Shown: positions 7,717 to 17,008 of the stretch, one piece after another | Layout: each line of letters opens with the position of its first letter | Numbering within the stretch: position 1 is the stretch's first letter | IMG/VR virus record: IMGVR_UViG_3300007513_002727 | Location: 28,943 to 92,942 of that record | Source: a virus | Direction: 5' to 3' (one strand) | DNA: 64,000 bases | Position numbers and translations under genes: made by a program | Notes under the pieces: generated by a model | Databases searched by the model: none | What the model was told of the DNA's origin: nothing | What the model saw: only the letters and a program-made list of their open reading frames with translations

Positions 7717-8583
7717 ATGCAAAGCATAGAACTAACAAAACCAGTAACTACAGAGTCATTACTATCCGAGTTTGAAAGTAGATTTAATCAAACTATGGAT
7801 TTAAGCAAATTTACTAGAGAAGAGTTAGAAGATACTGCAAATAAAATTAGAACTAGAATTCACGACATTACACAAAATGAACATTTTGGACAAGAATTAA
7901 AAAATCATGACTATCAAAAAAATCAAAGTATGTTAGATATTATTAATCAATCAATTAAAGAGTATGGGTCAGACACAGCAGAAAATCCAGTTTTAAACAA
8001 AGCAACAGCACCAATCAAAGACAAACTTAGAAAAGGACAAGCATTAAGTCCAGATGAAAGAGGAGCGGCGGCAAAACTTATGGCAAGTAAAGAAGTTAAA
8101 GAAGGCGTAGAAGAACAATCAGAATTAATTTTAGCGGCTAAAGATATGATGGACAAAGTTACAGGGTATCTAGAAGATTTAGCAACAATGAAAACTGAAA
8201 GTATGTTAGAACTTGCTGATAGAATTAGAGACGAAATGGGAGCAGAAAAGTCAGATGCTTTCTTACAAAAAGTTCAACCAGCTATTGAACAAGCAGAAGC
8301 AACACTAGGAACAACAAGACAAGAACTTGACAACGGTGTAAGAATATTGACCGGCGAAGAAGTTGCATCAGACCCTATGGGTTCTGATGATTCCATGAAT
8401 ATGGACGAACCAGACACAGACCTAGGAGGAGACGTAGACCTAGGAGGAGACGCTGAAACAGATGAGTTTGGCGCTTCTGATGCAGAAGCAGGTGGAACAG
8501 AACCTGAAGGCAGAGAACAAAGAGAATCCAGAGAAGTATTTGAAACTTCAAACAGAATCTACGGCAAACTAGCAGGGAAGTAA
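7717..8583 (+). CDS. Acidic helical protein, prohead-core/scaffold-like
   Basis: 288 residues, long alpha-helices followed by an acidic low-complexity tail (about 220-265) with a repeated DLGGD unit, then a conserved-looking EVFETSNRIYGKLAGK end. Similar helical-plus-acidic proteins in T4-like cyanophages are annotated as prohead core or structural proteins; the match is from memory. The late-type box just upstream supports late expression. Role in head assembly is inferred. Confidence 0.5.
   Translation: MQSIELTKPVTTESLLSEFESRFNQTMDLSKFTREELEDTANKIRTRIHDITQNEHFGQELKNHDYQKNQSMLDIINQSIKEYGSDTAENPVLNKATAPIKDKLRKGQALSPDERGAAAKLMASKEVKEGVEEQSELILAAKDMMDKVTGYLEDLATMKTESMLELADRIRDEMGAEKSDAFLQKVQPAIEQAEATLGTTRQELDNGVRILTGEEVASDPMGSDDSMNMDEPDTDLGGDVDLGGDAETDEFGASDAEAGGTEPEGREQRESREVFETSNRIYGKLAGK
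8419..8452 (+). repeat. Direct repeat inside the scaffold-like gene
   Basis: Two exact copies of GACCTAGGAGGAGACG at 8419-8434 and 8437-8452, giving the DLGGDVDLGGD repeat in the protein. Probably slippage within the acidic tail. Confidence 0.8.
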
Positions 8584-8587
8584 TCCC

Positions 8588-8938
8588 ATGCGATTTTTCG
8601 AATTTAAAAATAAAGATTTAGAATCAGCATTAGTTAATACCTTAATGAATATGAAAGGTGATGCTGATAAAAAAGATCAATCATCAGAAATAAGTTTTGA
8701 TGCTGTTGACAATATAATGACTAACATAGGTTATCCATCATTCAATTATGATATTTTTAAACAGATGTATGACCAAGGTGAAGCACTAAAAAACATTGTC
8801 GCAGATTTTGATGAAGAAAAGATTGTAATTAAAACAGAACAAGACGCAGAAGCAGATCCAGAAATGGACTTTGATAATCAAGGTTCTACAGATAAAGTAA
8901 AGCAGATGGCCAAGTCTGCGATGAACCGAAGAAAATAG
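8588..8938 (+). CDS. Conserved-type phage protein, unknown
   Basis: 116 residues, starting RFFEFKNKDLESALVN, with a central NIMTNIGYPSFNYDIFKQMYDQ region and an acidic then basic tail. Similar short proteins occur in T4-like marine phages near virion genes (recognised from memory, no function known). It follows the scaffold-like gene by 4 bp and is likely co-transcribed. Confidence 0.65.
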   Translation: MRFFEFKNKDLESALVNTLMNMKGDADKKDQSSEISFDAVDNIMTNIGYPSFNYDIFKQMYDQGEALKNIVADFDEEKIVIKTEQDAEADPEMDFDNQGSTDKVKQMAKSAMNRRK

Positions 8939-8956
8939 CAGATAACTAACATTACA

Positions 8957-9376
8957 ATGAATAATAACCTTCGGCAGGTGGATCTTGTATCAACAACGAA
9001 AGGTTTGTTGAACCTTCATCAATTTTGGAACAAACCTATTGTGGTATTCAACAGTGCATCTTTCTGTGGCTTTACTAATCAGTTGTCCGCTTTTGAAGAA
9101 CTGCACAAGACAGGCAAAGTAATACCTATTGCCCTGCCAACAAATGAATTTGGTGCCCAAGAACCTGGACACTCTCTAGAAATCAATCAACACTACTGTA
9201 AGAAATACAACGTGACATATCCAATAATGGACAAGACAGATCTAGAACATAAATTTTTTAAAACTTTTGGCATACCAGACTGGAACTTCAATAAATGGTT
9301 ATTTGATTCTAAACACAATTTTGTTAAGAAGTTTAACAGTAGAACCCAACCAATGAAAATGCTTGAATATGTCTGA
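8957..9376 (+). CDS. Glutathione-peroxidase-like thioredoxin-fold protein
   Basis: 139 residues with the GPx layout: FNSASFCGFTNQL (Cys37 at the peroxidatic position), PTNEFGAQEPG at about 61-71, and WNFNKWLF (Trp109, Asn110). The family reduces peroxides using glutathione or thioredoxin. The usual catalytic Gln of the NQFG motif is Glu64 here, so one of four catalytic-tetrad residues is changed; Cys81 could be a resolving cysteine. Activity may be altered. The gene overlaps the following radical SAM gene by 8 bp. Confidence 0.85.
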   Translation: MNNNLRQVDLVSTTKGLLNLHQFWNKPIVVFNSASFCGFTNQLSAFEELHKTGKVIPIALPTNEFGAQEPGHSLEINQHYCKKYNVTYPIMDKTDLEHKFFKTFGIPDWNFNKWLFDSKHNFVKKFNSRTQPMKMLEYV

Positions 9377-10637
9377 TACATTTTGCACTTATCCGTTTAA
9401 ACATCTCTACATAGAAACCAATGGACGACAGAAGTTGTGTTGTATGCCTAACGAGTTCATAGAAAAGAATGATGGATACAGACAGTACCAAATGAAGGAT
9501 GGGATCTTTTCTAGTTGGAACAGCGACTACATGAAAGACACAAGGTTGAAAATGCTTAACGGACAAAAAGTTAGTGCCTGTGAAAAATGTTACTTACTAG
9601 AATCTCATGGACAAAAAAGTTTAAGGCAAAACGGCGGACGAGGTAAGCCGGAATGGTTTAAAGATGATATAGAGTCCAATGGCACTATGAAGACCATGCC
9701 GACTGATATAGAACTGCACTTTGGAAACGTCTGCAACTTGAAATGTAGGATGTGCAGTCATTATTTCTCACACATGATCGGCAAAGAGCTGTTGGCTGTG
9801 CAACAAGATGATCCAGATTTTTTCCGTTGGATACAGGAGCAAGGAGGCAACGTTAATAATTGGGCCACTGGAGATTTGACAGAAGTCTATGACTGGTACA
9901 AGGACAAGTCTGTATTAGAAAACACGTTTGAAGAAATATACAATCATGTACAAAGTATAAGAGTGATTGGTGGAGAACCAACAATTATTCCTGAGTTCTG
10001 GCAGATGTTCAAATATCTCAAATCCAAGAACAGTCTCAAAGACAAGTTTATAAAAATCACCACAAACGGTACTAACACAAATCCAAAGATGACCGAATGG
10101 TTTGCTGAAATGAAAGGTGTAGAGATTATGATAAGTCTCGACGGACTTGATCTTAGAAACAGGTATATCAGGTACCCATCAAACTGGCAGGCAATAATGA
10201 AGAACATTAGAGAATACAAAGCAATCGCAAACCTACATCCATCTGTGAGACCATTTGTGGCACCAACGCCACAAATATTAAATGTAGATCAATTAACTGA
10301 TTTCTGTATATTCTTCGAGAACGAAGAAGTCGCCGTTGGAATAAATCCAGATGTTGTCAGTCCCAAGATATGTAATTTTAATTATTTCCCAATGGAGTAT
10401 AAAAAGATTGTAGTTGATAAATTGAACACTAACCTCGCAAAGGTCAAAAACAACACCAACAGAACACACATTGAAAACACTATTAAAGTCCTACAGCAAG
10501 ATTTCAATAAACAAGAAATAGATCAAAACATAAGAAACTTTGTCAAATACAACGATTACATGGATAAGTTTAGAAACACAGATTCATGGAGAGACTTGTT
10601 ACCAGAACTTGCAGAAGTTATAGAAAAAAGATTATAG
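9369..10637 (+). CDS. Radical SAM protein with SPASM/twitch-type cysteines
   Basis: 422 residues from the ATG at 9369. The radical SAM cluster motif is CNLKCRMC (Cys122, 126, 129). The N-terminal CTYPFKHLYIETNGRQKLCC with ACEKC near 70 supplies an auxiliary-cluster set of cysteines as in twitch/SPASM proteins. RVIGGEPT is the GGE motif. Such proteins modify peptides or small molecules by radical chemistry. Relatives are frequent in marine T4-like phages, with unknown substrates. It is convergent with a second protein of the same type. Confidence 0.88.
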   Translation: MSDTFCTYPFKHLYIETNGRQKLCCMPNEFIEKNDGYRQYQMKDGIFSSWNSDYMKDTRLKMLNGQKVSACEKCYLLESHGQKSLRQNGGRGKPEWFKDDIESNGTMKTMPTDIELHFGNVCNLKCRMCSHYFSHMIGKELLAVQQDDPDFFRWIQEQGGNVNNWATGDLTEVYDWYKDKSVLENTFEEIYNHVQSIRVIGGEPTIIPEFWQMFKYLKSKNSLKDKFIKITTNGTNTNPKMTEWFAEMKGVEIMISLDGLDLRNRYIRYPSNWQAIMKNIREYKAIANLHPSVRPFVAPTPQILNVDQLTDFCIFFENEEVAVGINPDVVSPKICNFNYFPMEYKKIVVDKLNTNLAKVKNNTNRTHIENTIKVLQQDFNKQEIDQNIRNFVKYNDYMDKFRNTDSWRDLLPELAEVIEKRL

Positions 10638-11930
10638 GTCTTTAACAATATCGTATATCTGTGGATAAACTTTCTTCCAGTTAGTACCTCTCCTACGATC
10701 TAACTCTGTCAAATAGATTTTCAGTTGTTTTTGTCTTATAAGACTAGGTTCTCTATTTTCAAACTCAATCATATTACCTTCCATAAATTTTTTATGATTT
10801 ACCTTAACTGAATCTGGGTAACCATAAGAATTAGTATCAAACAACTCTATTGCTTCTTGTAATCCCCATTCGTTAATTTTTTTACCAAATATTCCAGGAT
10901 ACAAATAAGGCTTAGGCCCAATATCATGCTGGTTTGCTTTCATCATACTCCAATACACAGGTCTAATCTTTGACCAGTTGTTAATCATTTTAACCATTTC
11001 AGGCATACCTGATACTGCTGTCACTGTTAATGCAGAATTTATTCCTTGTAACGTTTCTGTTTCATTTAACACATATTCAAAATTCTTTTGCAATAATGGT
11101 AAGTTAATTCCAGTACGCACATACTCTCCTGCAGGTCCCCAAGCATCACATGATGCAATAATCTGTAGTTTATCTAATCTACCTTGCTTAACCATTTTAT
11201 CTAATCTACTAACCCACATTTTATATCTATCGTGTTCTACATTATGATTACTAAAAAAGCATAAAGTTAAATCAGGCAGTTCCCTTTTCTCTAAAAACTC
11301 TATAAATCTAAATGTTTCTTTTTGTAAAAATGGTTCTCCTCCTAATACAAAAACTTTATGTAATTTGTGTATATTATTTTCAAACCATTTAAACAATAAT
11401 TCTGTATGCTCTTCTATCTTAGGATTCTTTTTCCACCATGGACTTATATCAACTCCTTCTTTATTAAAGTCTCCAAATTTTTCTTCTTCTTGTTGTATTT
11501 GTGAACTAAAATGAGCACCACAATAGATACATTTTTGATTACAAGTATTTCCCCAATACACTTCTAATTGCCTTGGAGTAACATCAACTGCTTCTAAATC
11601 ATTATCCAACTCCGGTGGAGCAGTAGTACCTTCCAAGTGTAGATGTATTTGTCTGTCACTAGTTCCACCAGCTTCTTCAATGTGTTTACAGTGTTCACAA
11701 CCACGTCCTGGCCATTCACCTTTTAACATTTTACGTCTTGCTTCTAACTTGGCCGGTAAGTTATGAAAATTTAATTCACCATTACGTATTTCTAATGGAT
11801 CTCCCTGTACTCTGTGACAACTTGCACTTACTCCATCCGTAAGATATACTGTGGAATGTGTCCACTTTAACTGACATGGTAATCCTTTTTTAATAGGAAA
11901 CGGTTTTGGTGGTTGCTTTGATATACCCAT
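10632..11930 (-). CDS. Second radical SAM protein with SPASM/twitch-type cysteines
   Basis: 432 residues; the start is taken at MGISKQ (11930) because the frame further upstream runs into the divergent gene. The cluster motif is CNQKCIYC (Cys130, 134, 137), with auxiliary cysteines at 19, 38, 78 and 81 (CEHCKHIEEAGG) and a VLGGEPFLQ motif. It is diverged from, but built like, the gene at 9369. The tail-to-tail pair overlaps by 6 bp. It needs a 4Fe-4S cluster, linking it to the SUF genes of this phage. Substrate unknown. Confidence 0.85.
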   Translation of the reverse strand: MGISKQPPKPFPIKKGLPCQLKWTHSTVYLTDGVSASCHRVQGDPLEIRNGELNFHNLPAKLEARRKMLKGEWPGRGCEHCKHIEEAGGTSDRQIHLHLEGTTAPPELDNDLEAVDVTPRQLEVYWGNTCNQKCIYCGAHFSSQIQQEEEKFGDFNKEGVDISPWWKKNPKIEEHTELLFKWFENNIHKLHKVFVLGGEPFLQKETFRFIEFLEKRELPDLTLCFFSNHNVEHDRYKMWVSRLDKMVKQGRLDKLQIIASCDAWGPAGEYVRTGINLPLLQKNFEYVLNETETLQGINSALTVTAVSGMPEMVKMINNWSKIRPVYWSMMKANQHDIGPKPYLYPGIFGKKINEWGLQEAIELFDTNSYGYPDSVKVNHKKFMEGNMIEFENREPSLIRQKQLKIYLTELDRRRGTNWKKVYPQIYDIVKDL

Positions 11931-11948
11931 TTGTATATAATTATGTAT

Positions 11949-12653
11949 ATGAAAATCTCCGAAGATGTTCTTAAAAGCAAAGGTATAGCATATATACAAA
12001 AATTTCCATACAATGAATTGTCTAAAACATCTAAAAATGGTAAAAGATATTACTCTACTCCAGATGGTAGAACAGTACCTTCTGTGACCACAGTGTTATC
12101 TGCTACTAAAGACATGACACAATTACACGCATGGCGTAAAAGAGTTGGTGAAGCAAGAGCACAACAAATTACAACAGAGTCAGCTAACATTGGAACAGTG
12201 ATGCACGGCTCATTAGAAAAACACGTAAAAGGTATTGAAAGAAAACCTGGGTCAAATCTTATACATCAAAAAGCACACGCAATGGCAAATGTTATTATTG
12301 ATAATGGATTAAAAAATGTTAGTGAAGTATGGGGATCAGAAGTATCATTACACTACCCAGAATTATATGCAGGAACAACTGACTTGGTTGGTGTATATAA
12401 AGGTGAACCGGCTATAATGGATTTCAAACAAGCACGTAAATTAAAAAAGAAAGAATGGGTAGAAGATTACTATCTTCAATTGGTTGCATATTCTGAAGCA
12501 CATAATAAACAATACGACACGCAAATTAAATCAGGTAGAGTCTTTATATGCACACAAAACAACGAATTTCAAACATTTGATATAGACAACTATGACCATT
12601 GGGTAGGACAATGGTATAGTAAATTGGAACAATACTACAAGTCTATCCTTTAA
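11949..12653 (+). CDS. PD-(D/E)XK nuclease (RecB/Cas4-like fold)
   Basis: 234 residues from the ATG at 11949. The motif chain fits the PD-(D/E)XK superfamily: His86 in VMHGSLE, Glu131 in WGSEVSLHY, Asp145 in AGTTDLVG, and IMDFKQA giving the D-x-K pair Asp158/Lys160, followed by the DYYLQLVAYSEA helix. Related phage enzymes are exonucleases used in recombination or host DNA breakdown. It is divergent from the radical SAM gene, with 18 bp between the start codons. Confidence 0.8.
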   Translation: MKISEDVLKSKGIAYIQKFPYNELSKTSKNGKRYYSTPDGRTVPSVTTVLSATKDMTQLHAWRKRVGEARAQQITTESANIGTVMHGSLEKHVKGIERKPGSNLIHQKAHAMANVIIDNGLKNVSEVWGSEVSLHYPELYAGTTDLVGVYKGEPAIMDFKQARKLKKKEWVEDYYLQLVAYSEAHNKQYDTQIKSGRVFICTQNNEFQTFDIDNYDHWVGQWYSKLEQYYKSIL

Positions 12654-12698
12654 TAAATAACGTTAAATGTTTAAATATATTAAAGGAATTATATAATC

Positions 12699-14309
12699 GT
12701 GCCAATAGTGAGCATCTCAAGAATTCAGCACAGACGTGGAAAAGCCACTGATCTACCGCAATTAGCGGCTGGAGAATTAGGATGGTCTATTGACGATCAA
12801 AAATTATACATAGGCAATGGCACCGTAGCCGATGGAGCTCCAGCAGTAGGCAACACAGAAATAATGACTTCTGGCAGTTCAGGATTTACAACTGCTTTAT
12901 CATATGTTTATAAAGGATACTTAGGAGATTCAACACCAATAACAACTGGTGCTACTGGAGATGTTAGTAGAACATTACAAGCAACATTAGATGATCACGT
13001 TTCGGTTAAGGCATTTGGTGCTGTAGGAGATGGATCAACAGCAGATGTAGTAGCAATACAAAGAGCACTTGATGAACTGTATTCAGAAACAGATCAAGAC
13101 GACGTACGATCAAGAAGAATTTTATTTTTTCCAGCAGGAACATACAACATAGCAACTTCAATAACTATTCCACCTTATGCACATTTAGTAGGTGAAGGTC
13201 CAGGCAAAACAATTTTATATCAAGCAGGTGGAAACGCACCTGTGGCAGTTACCGAAGATGATGACGGACAAGTATTTGGAAGTATAGGTAATAGTGGTGC
13301 AACTACTCCAACACAAATTCAAATACAAGGAATTTGTTTTAAAAATGGTGAAGCATATGGTGGACTATCTATTGACAATGCAACTCACGTTTATCTTAAA
13401 GACTGTAAATTTCAAGGAACATATGCGGCAAGTGGTGCAGACGCATCAAATTCAAAAGGTGTTACAGTAAGAAGTACAACTGCTTTACCTTGTTCAAATA
13501 TTGTATTTGATCAATGTCAATTTTCAAAATTTGCAAGACTAGTAGATATGTCTTATGATGTAACAAGTGTAAGATTTAATAATTGTGATTTTACAATTTC
13601 TTATTATGGAGCGATGTTAGGTGAAACAATGGATGGCTCTACAAATGGATTAACTAAAGGACCAAGAAATGTTCAATTTAATTCTTCTAGTTGGAGTTCA
13701 ATTGGACAACAAGCAATTTATGTTAAACCAGCCGCTGGAGCAGATTCAGGAACAGGAGCAAGAAATATTATTTCACATGGTAACTGGTTTGCATCAACAG
13801 TTGCAAATAATTTCGAAGGTGTTGGATCAATTAGAGAAGTTCCAATTATACAATTTGACAATGATGAATGTTCTTCTGTACTAGACTTTTTTGAAAGAAC
13901 AGATTTAAGAAGAGCAGATGGTAGTTCAGAATTAAATGCCGCTCCAGAATTACAAGGAATTGGAATAACAACCAAAGCAATTAAACAAGCAACTTTAGCA
14001 AACAACACATCGTCGGCCACTACGATATACGATTTTCCAGCATTGAATGATAAGTCACTTTTAATAAAATATAAAATAAAAAGAGGGACTACTTACAGAG
14101 TTGGCGAACTTATAATTAACGCATCAACTACCGCAGTATCATATGATGATACATTTAATGAAAGCAATGGTTCTGTTGGAGTAACTCTTTCAGCCGCTAT
14201 GGAAAGTAAAGATTCTACAGCAGGTAATGAAACAGTAGCATTACAATACACTACAACGAACACTGGTACTGATGCTACACTGGATTATCAAGTAACTATC
14301 ATAGCATAA
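12699..14309 (+). CDS. Tail spike/fibre with pectate-lyase-type beta-helix
   Basis: 536 residues; the start is GTG at 12699 with AAAGGAATT 10 nt upstream. The N-terminus (ISRIQHRRGKATDLPQLAAGELGW) is a common phage fibre-attachment motif. From about 105, VKAFGAVGDGSTADVVAIQRAL and later FFPAGTYNIATSITIPP mark a pectate-lyase-3-type right-handed beta-helix. The C-terminal third is a small beta domain. This is a likely receptor-binding or glycan-degrading tail protein. A late-type box ATAAATA lies at 12653-12659. Confidence 0.88.
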   Translation: MPIVSISRIQHRRGKATDLPQLAAGELGWSIDDQKLYIGNGTVADGAPAVGNTEIMTSGSSGFTTALSYVYKGYLGDSTPITTGATGDVSRTLQATLDDHVSVKAFGAVGDGSTADVVAIQRALDELYSETDQDDVRSRRILFFPAGTYNIATSITIPPYAHLVGEGPGKTILYQAGGNAPVAVTEDDDGQVFGSIGNSGATTPTQIQIQGICFKNGEAYGGLSIDNATHVYLKDCKFQGTYAASGADASNSKGVTVRSTTALPCSNIVFDQCQFSKFARLVDMSYDVTSVRFNNCDFTISYYGAMLGETMDGSTNGLTKGPRNVQFNSSSWSSIGQQAIYVKPAAGADSGTGARNIISHGNWFASTVANNFEGVGSIREVPIIQFDNDECSSVLDFFERTDLRRADGSSELNAAPELQGIGITTKAIKQATLANNTSSATTIYDFPALNDKSLLIKYKIKRGTTYRVGELIINASTTAVSYDDTFNESNGSVGVTLSAAMESKDSTAGNETVALQYTTTNTGTDATLDYQVTIIA

Positions 14310-14426
14310 CCTGAAAACGTTGATCCTTGTCCATGGCATCATAAGTATCGTGAATATAGACACTTTGAAGAGTACTTAATCAGCTACTTAAATTCAAAGT
14401 TGTAAATAAAAATTTCATATAACCGG

Positions 14427-14454
14427 TAGACAAATTTTTTTTCATCTATATAAT
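14427..14454 (+). promoter_or_regulatory. Sigma70-type promoter for nrdA
   Basis: TAGACA (14427-14432), 16-bp spacer, TATAAT (14449-14454); a second TATAAT follows at 14459-14464. The stretch from 14310 to 14560 otherwise holds no convincing gene, apart from a start-less open frame just after the spike stop codon (to 14404). Confidence 0.65.
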
Positions 14455-14560
14455 AGTATATAATAAAATAGCAAAACGACAACCAAACTACGCACATACG
14501 GCTCATGATAAAAAGACAAAATAAAAATAAAAAACCTTGGAAAGTGAAAATACGATAAAT

Positions 14561-16993
14561 ATGGATATACAAATCAGAGAAAAAAAATTTAAAAAATTAA
14601 TGACACAAACTAATTCTTCCAAAATTCAAGTAAAAAAAAGAGATGGAAGATTAGAACCTTTAGACATTAACAAAATTCATTTCGTTGTTGAAGAAGCCTG
14701 TGAAAATCTTCCAGGTGTATCAGCATCACAAATTCAAATGAATGCCAACATACAATTTTATGATGGCATGACTACAAAAGATATTCAAAATGTTTTAGTA
14801 AGATCAGCAAATGATTTAATAACTCTAGACCAACCTAACTATCAATACGCCGCGGCAAGATTACTTTCTTATGATATAAGAAAAGAAGCCCATGGACAAT
14901 ACGAATACATTCCGTTATTAAAATTACTTTTAAGAAATATTCGAAACAATGTTTACGATAAAGAAATTATAGACAAGTATTCTAAAACAGAAATTAAAAA
15001 ATTAAACACTTGGATAAGAAGAGACAGAGATTTAAAATTTACATATGCAGGATTAAGACAAGTAGTAGACAAATATCTTGTACAAGATAGAAGCTCAGGA
15101 CAATTATATGAAACACCACAAGATATGTATATGATGATAGCCGCAACATTGTTTGCTGACTATCCTGAAAAAACAAGACTATCTTATGTTAAAAAATATT
15201 ATGATGCAATCTCATTACACAAAATCAATATACCAACTCCAGTTATGGCAGGTGTAAGAACTCCTGTTCGTCAATTTGCGAGTTGTGTGTTGGTGGACAT
15301 AGACGACACTCTACCCTCTATATTTTCTGGCGACATGGCAATTGGATTGTATGTTGCCAGAAGAGCAGGTATAGGAATTAATGCAGGACGTATTAGAGGA
15401 ATTAATTCTAGAATTAGAGGTGGAGAAGTTCAACACACAGGAGTGATTCCGTTTCTAAAAAAATTCGAATCAACTGTAAGATGTTGTACACAAAACGGAG
15501 TACGTGGAGGTAACGCAACTGTCCACTTCCCAATTTGGCATCCTGAAATAGAAGACATTCTAGTTTTAAAAAATAACAAAGGTACAGAAGATAACAGAGT
15601 AAGACGAATGGATTACTCAATACAAATTTCTAAATTGTTTTATGAAAGATTTATTAACGATGAAGATATTAGTTTAATATCACCGCACCTTGCTCCAGGA
15701 TTATATGATGCATTTGGTACAGAAGAGTTTGATGACTTATATGAAAAATATGAGGAAGATAAAAGTATTCCAAAAAAAATTGTTAAGGCACAAGATTTAT
15801 TTTTTGACCTTTTAAAAGAAAGAGCAGAGACAGGTAGAATTTATATAATGAATATAGATCACGCAAACACACATTCAAGTTTTAAAGACAAAGTATCAAT
15901 GTCAAACTTATGTCAAGAAATTACATTACCCACAACCCCTATACAACATATAGATGATGAAAAAGGAGAAATTGCTTTATGTATTCTTTCTGCAATTAAT
16001 GTTGGTGCTATAAATGATGTAAGTGAACTAGGCAACTTATGTGACGTATCAGTAAGAGCATTAGAACAAATTATTGACTATCAAAGATACCCCGTTAAAG
16101 CGGCAGAGATAAGCACTAAAGCACGAAGAAGCCTAGGCATAGGATATATAGGCTTGGCCCACTATCTAGCAAAAAATGGTGTAAAATATTCTGATCCTAA
16201 GGCTTGTGAATTAGTTGATAGACTTTCAGAAGCATTTCAATATTACCTATTAAGAACAAGTTGTGATATTGCAGAAGAAAAAGGTAAGTGTACCGCATTT
16301 GATAAAACAAAATATGCAGACGGATTGCTACCAATTGATCACTACAAAAAAGAAGTAGATAAAATTGTACCACACAAACAAAGAATGGCGTGGGAAAGTT
16401 TAAGAAAAGATATTGCAAAATATGGATTAAGACATTCTACATTGTCAGCACAAATGCCTTCAGAAAGTTCTTCAGTTGTTAGTAATGAAACAAATGGAAT
16501 TGAACCTCCAAGAGCATTACTATCCATTAAGAAAAGTAAAAAAGGTCCACTAAAACAAATTATACCAGGTTATCCTAAACTTAAAAACGATTATACTTTA
16601 TTATGGGATATGACAAGCAACGAAGGATATATTAATATTGTATCAGTAATGCAAAAATATTTTGATCAAGCAATATCAGGTAACTGGAGTTACAACCCTT
16701 TACAATATGAAAACAACGAGGTGCCATTATCAGTAATGGCTCAAGATATGTTAACTTCATACAAATATGGTTGGAAAACTGTATACTATCAAAATACGTA
16801 TGATTTTAAAGGCGAAGAAGAAGAGGTCCAACCAGCAGGATTAAGTGCGGTAATAGAAGATGACAACGGAGAAGACGTAGAATTACAACTATCAGATAGA
16901 CAAATTGTTAACGGTCATGCTAAAGTTAATACTGGTGTAGATATTACTGCTAGTGCTAACAACGACGAAGATTGTGACGCCTGCACAATATAA
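14561..16993 (+). CDS. nrdA: Ribonucleoside-diphosphate reductase, class Ia, alpha subunit
   Basis: About 810 residues from ATG 14561. An N-terminal ATP cone (QVKKRDGRLEPLDINKIHFV) is followed by the catalytic barrel. Visible key motifs are FASCVLV, RAGIGINAGRIRGI, NLCQEITLP (active-site Asn-Cys-Glu), ALCILSAINVGAIN, MPSESSS, the YYQN tyrosine pair and the C-terminal redox CDAC. Full length and intact, with no intein. It converts NDPs to dNDPs for phage DNA synthesis, together with nrdB 15 bp downstream. The close likeness to the E. coli/T4 type is clear. Confidence 0.97.
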   Translation: MDIQIREKKFKKLMTQTNSSKIQVKKRDGRLEPLDINKIHFVVEEACENLPGVSASQIQMNANIQFYDGMTTKDIQNVLVRSANDLITLDQPNYQYAAARLLSYDIRKEAHGQYEYIPLLKLLLRNIRNNVYDKEIIDKYSKTEIKKLNTWIRRDRDLKFTYAGLRQVVDKYLVQDRSSGQLYETPQDMYMMIAATLFADYPEKTRLSYVKKYYDAISLHKINIPTPVMAGVRTPVRQFASCVLVDIDDTLPSIFSGDMAIGLYVARRAGIGINAGRIRGINSRIRGGEVQHTGVIPFLKKFESTVRCCTQNGVRGGNATVHFPIWHPEIEDILVLKNNKGTEDNRVRRMDYSIQISKLFYERFINDEDISLISPHLAPGLYDAFGTEEFDDLYEKYEEDKSIPKKIVKAQDLFFDLLKERAETGRIYIMNIDHANTHSSFKDKVSMSNLCQEITLPTTPIQHIDDEKGEIALCILSAINVGAINDVSELGNLCDVSVRALEQIIDYQRYPVKAAEISTKARRSLGIGYIGLAHYLAKNGVKYSDPKACELVDRLSEAFQYYLLRTSCDIAEEKGKCTAFDKTKYADGLLPIDHYKKEVDKIVPHKQRMAWESLRKDIAKYGLRHSTLSAQMPSESSSVVSNETNGIEPPRALLSIKKSKKGPLKQIIPGYPKLKNDYTLLWDMTSNEGYINIVSVMQKYFDQAISGNWSYNPLQYENNEVPLSVMAQDMLTSYKYGWKTVYYQNTYDFKGEEEEVQPAGLSAVIEDDNGEDVELQLSDRQIVNGHAKVNTGVDITASANNDEDCDACTI

Positions 16994-17008
16994 TTAAATA
17001 CAACTATA

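Noticed and set aside
14555-14561. ATAAATA as late promoter of nrdA
   Set aside because: It overlaps the ATG, so a transcript from it could not contain the start codon; the upstream sigma70 promoter fits better.
14384-14572. Reverse 62-aa hydrophobic frame
   Set aside because: It lies over the nrdA promoter and leader, Phe/Tyr-rich as expected for antisense of AT-rich leader, with no binding site.
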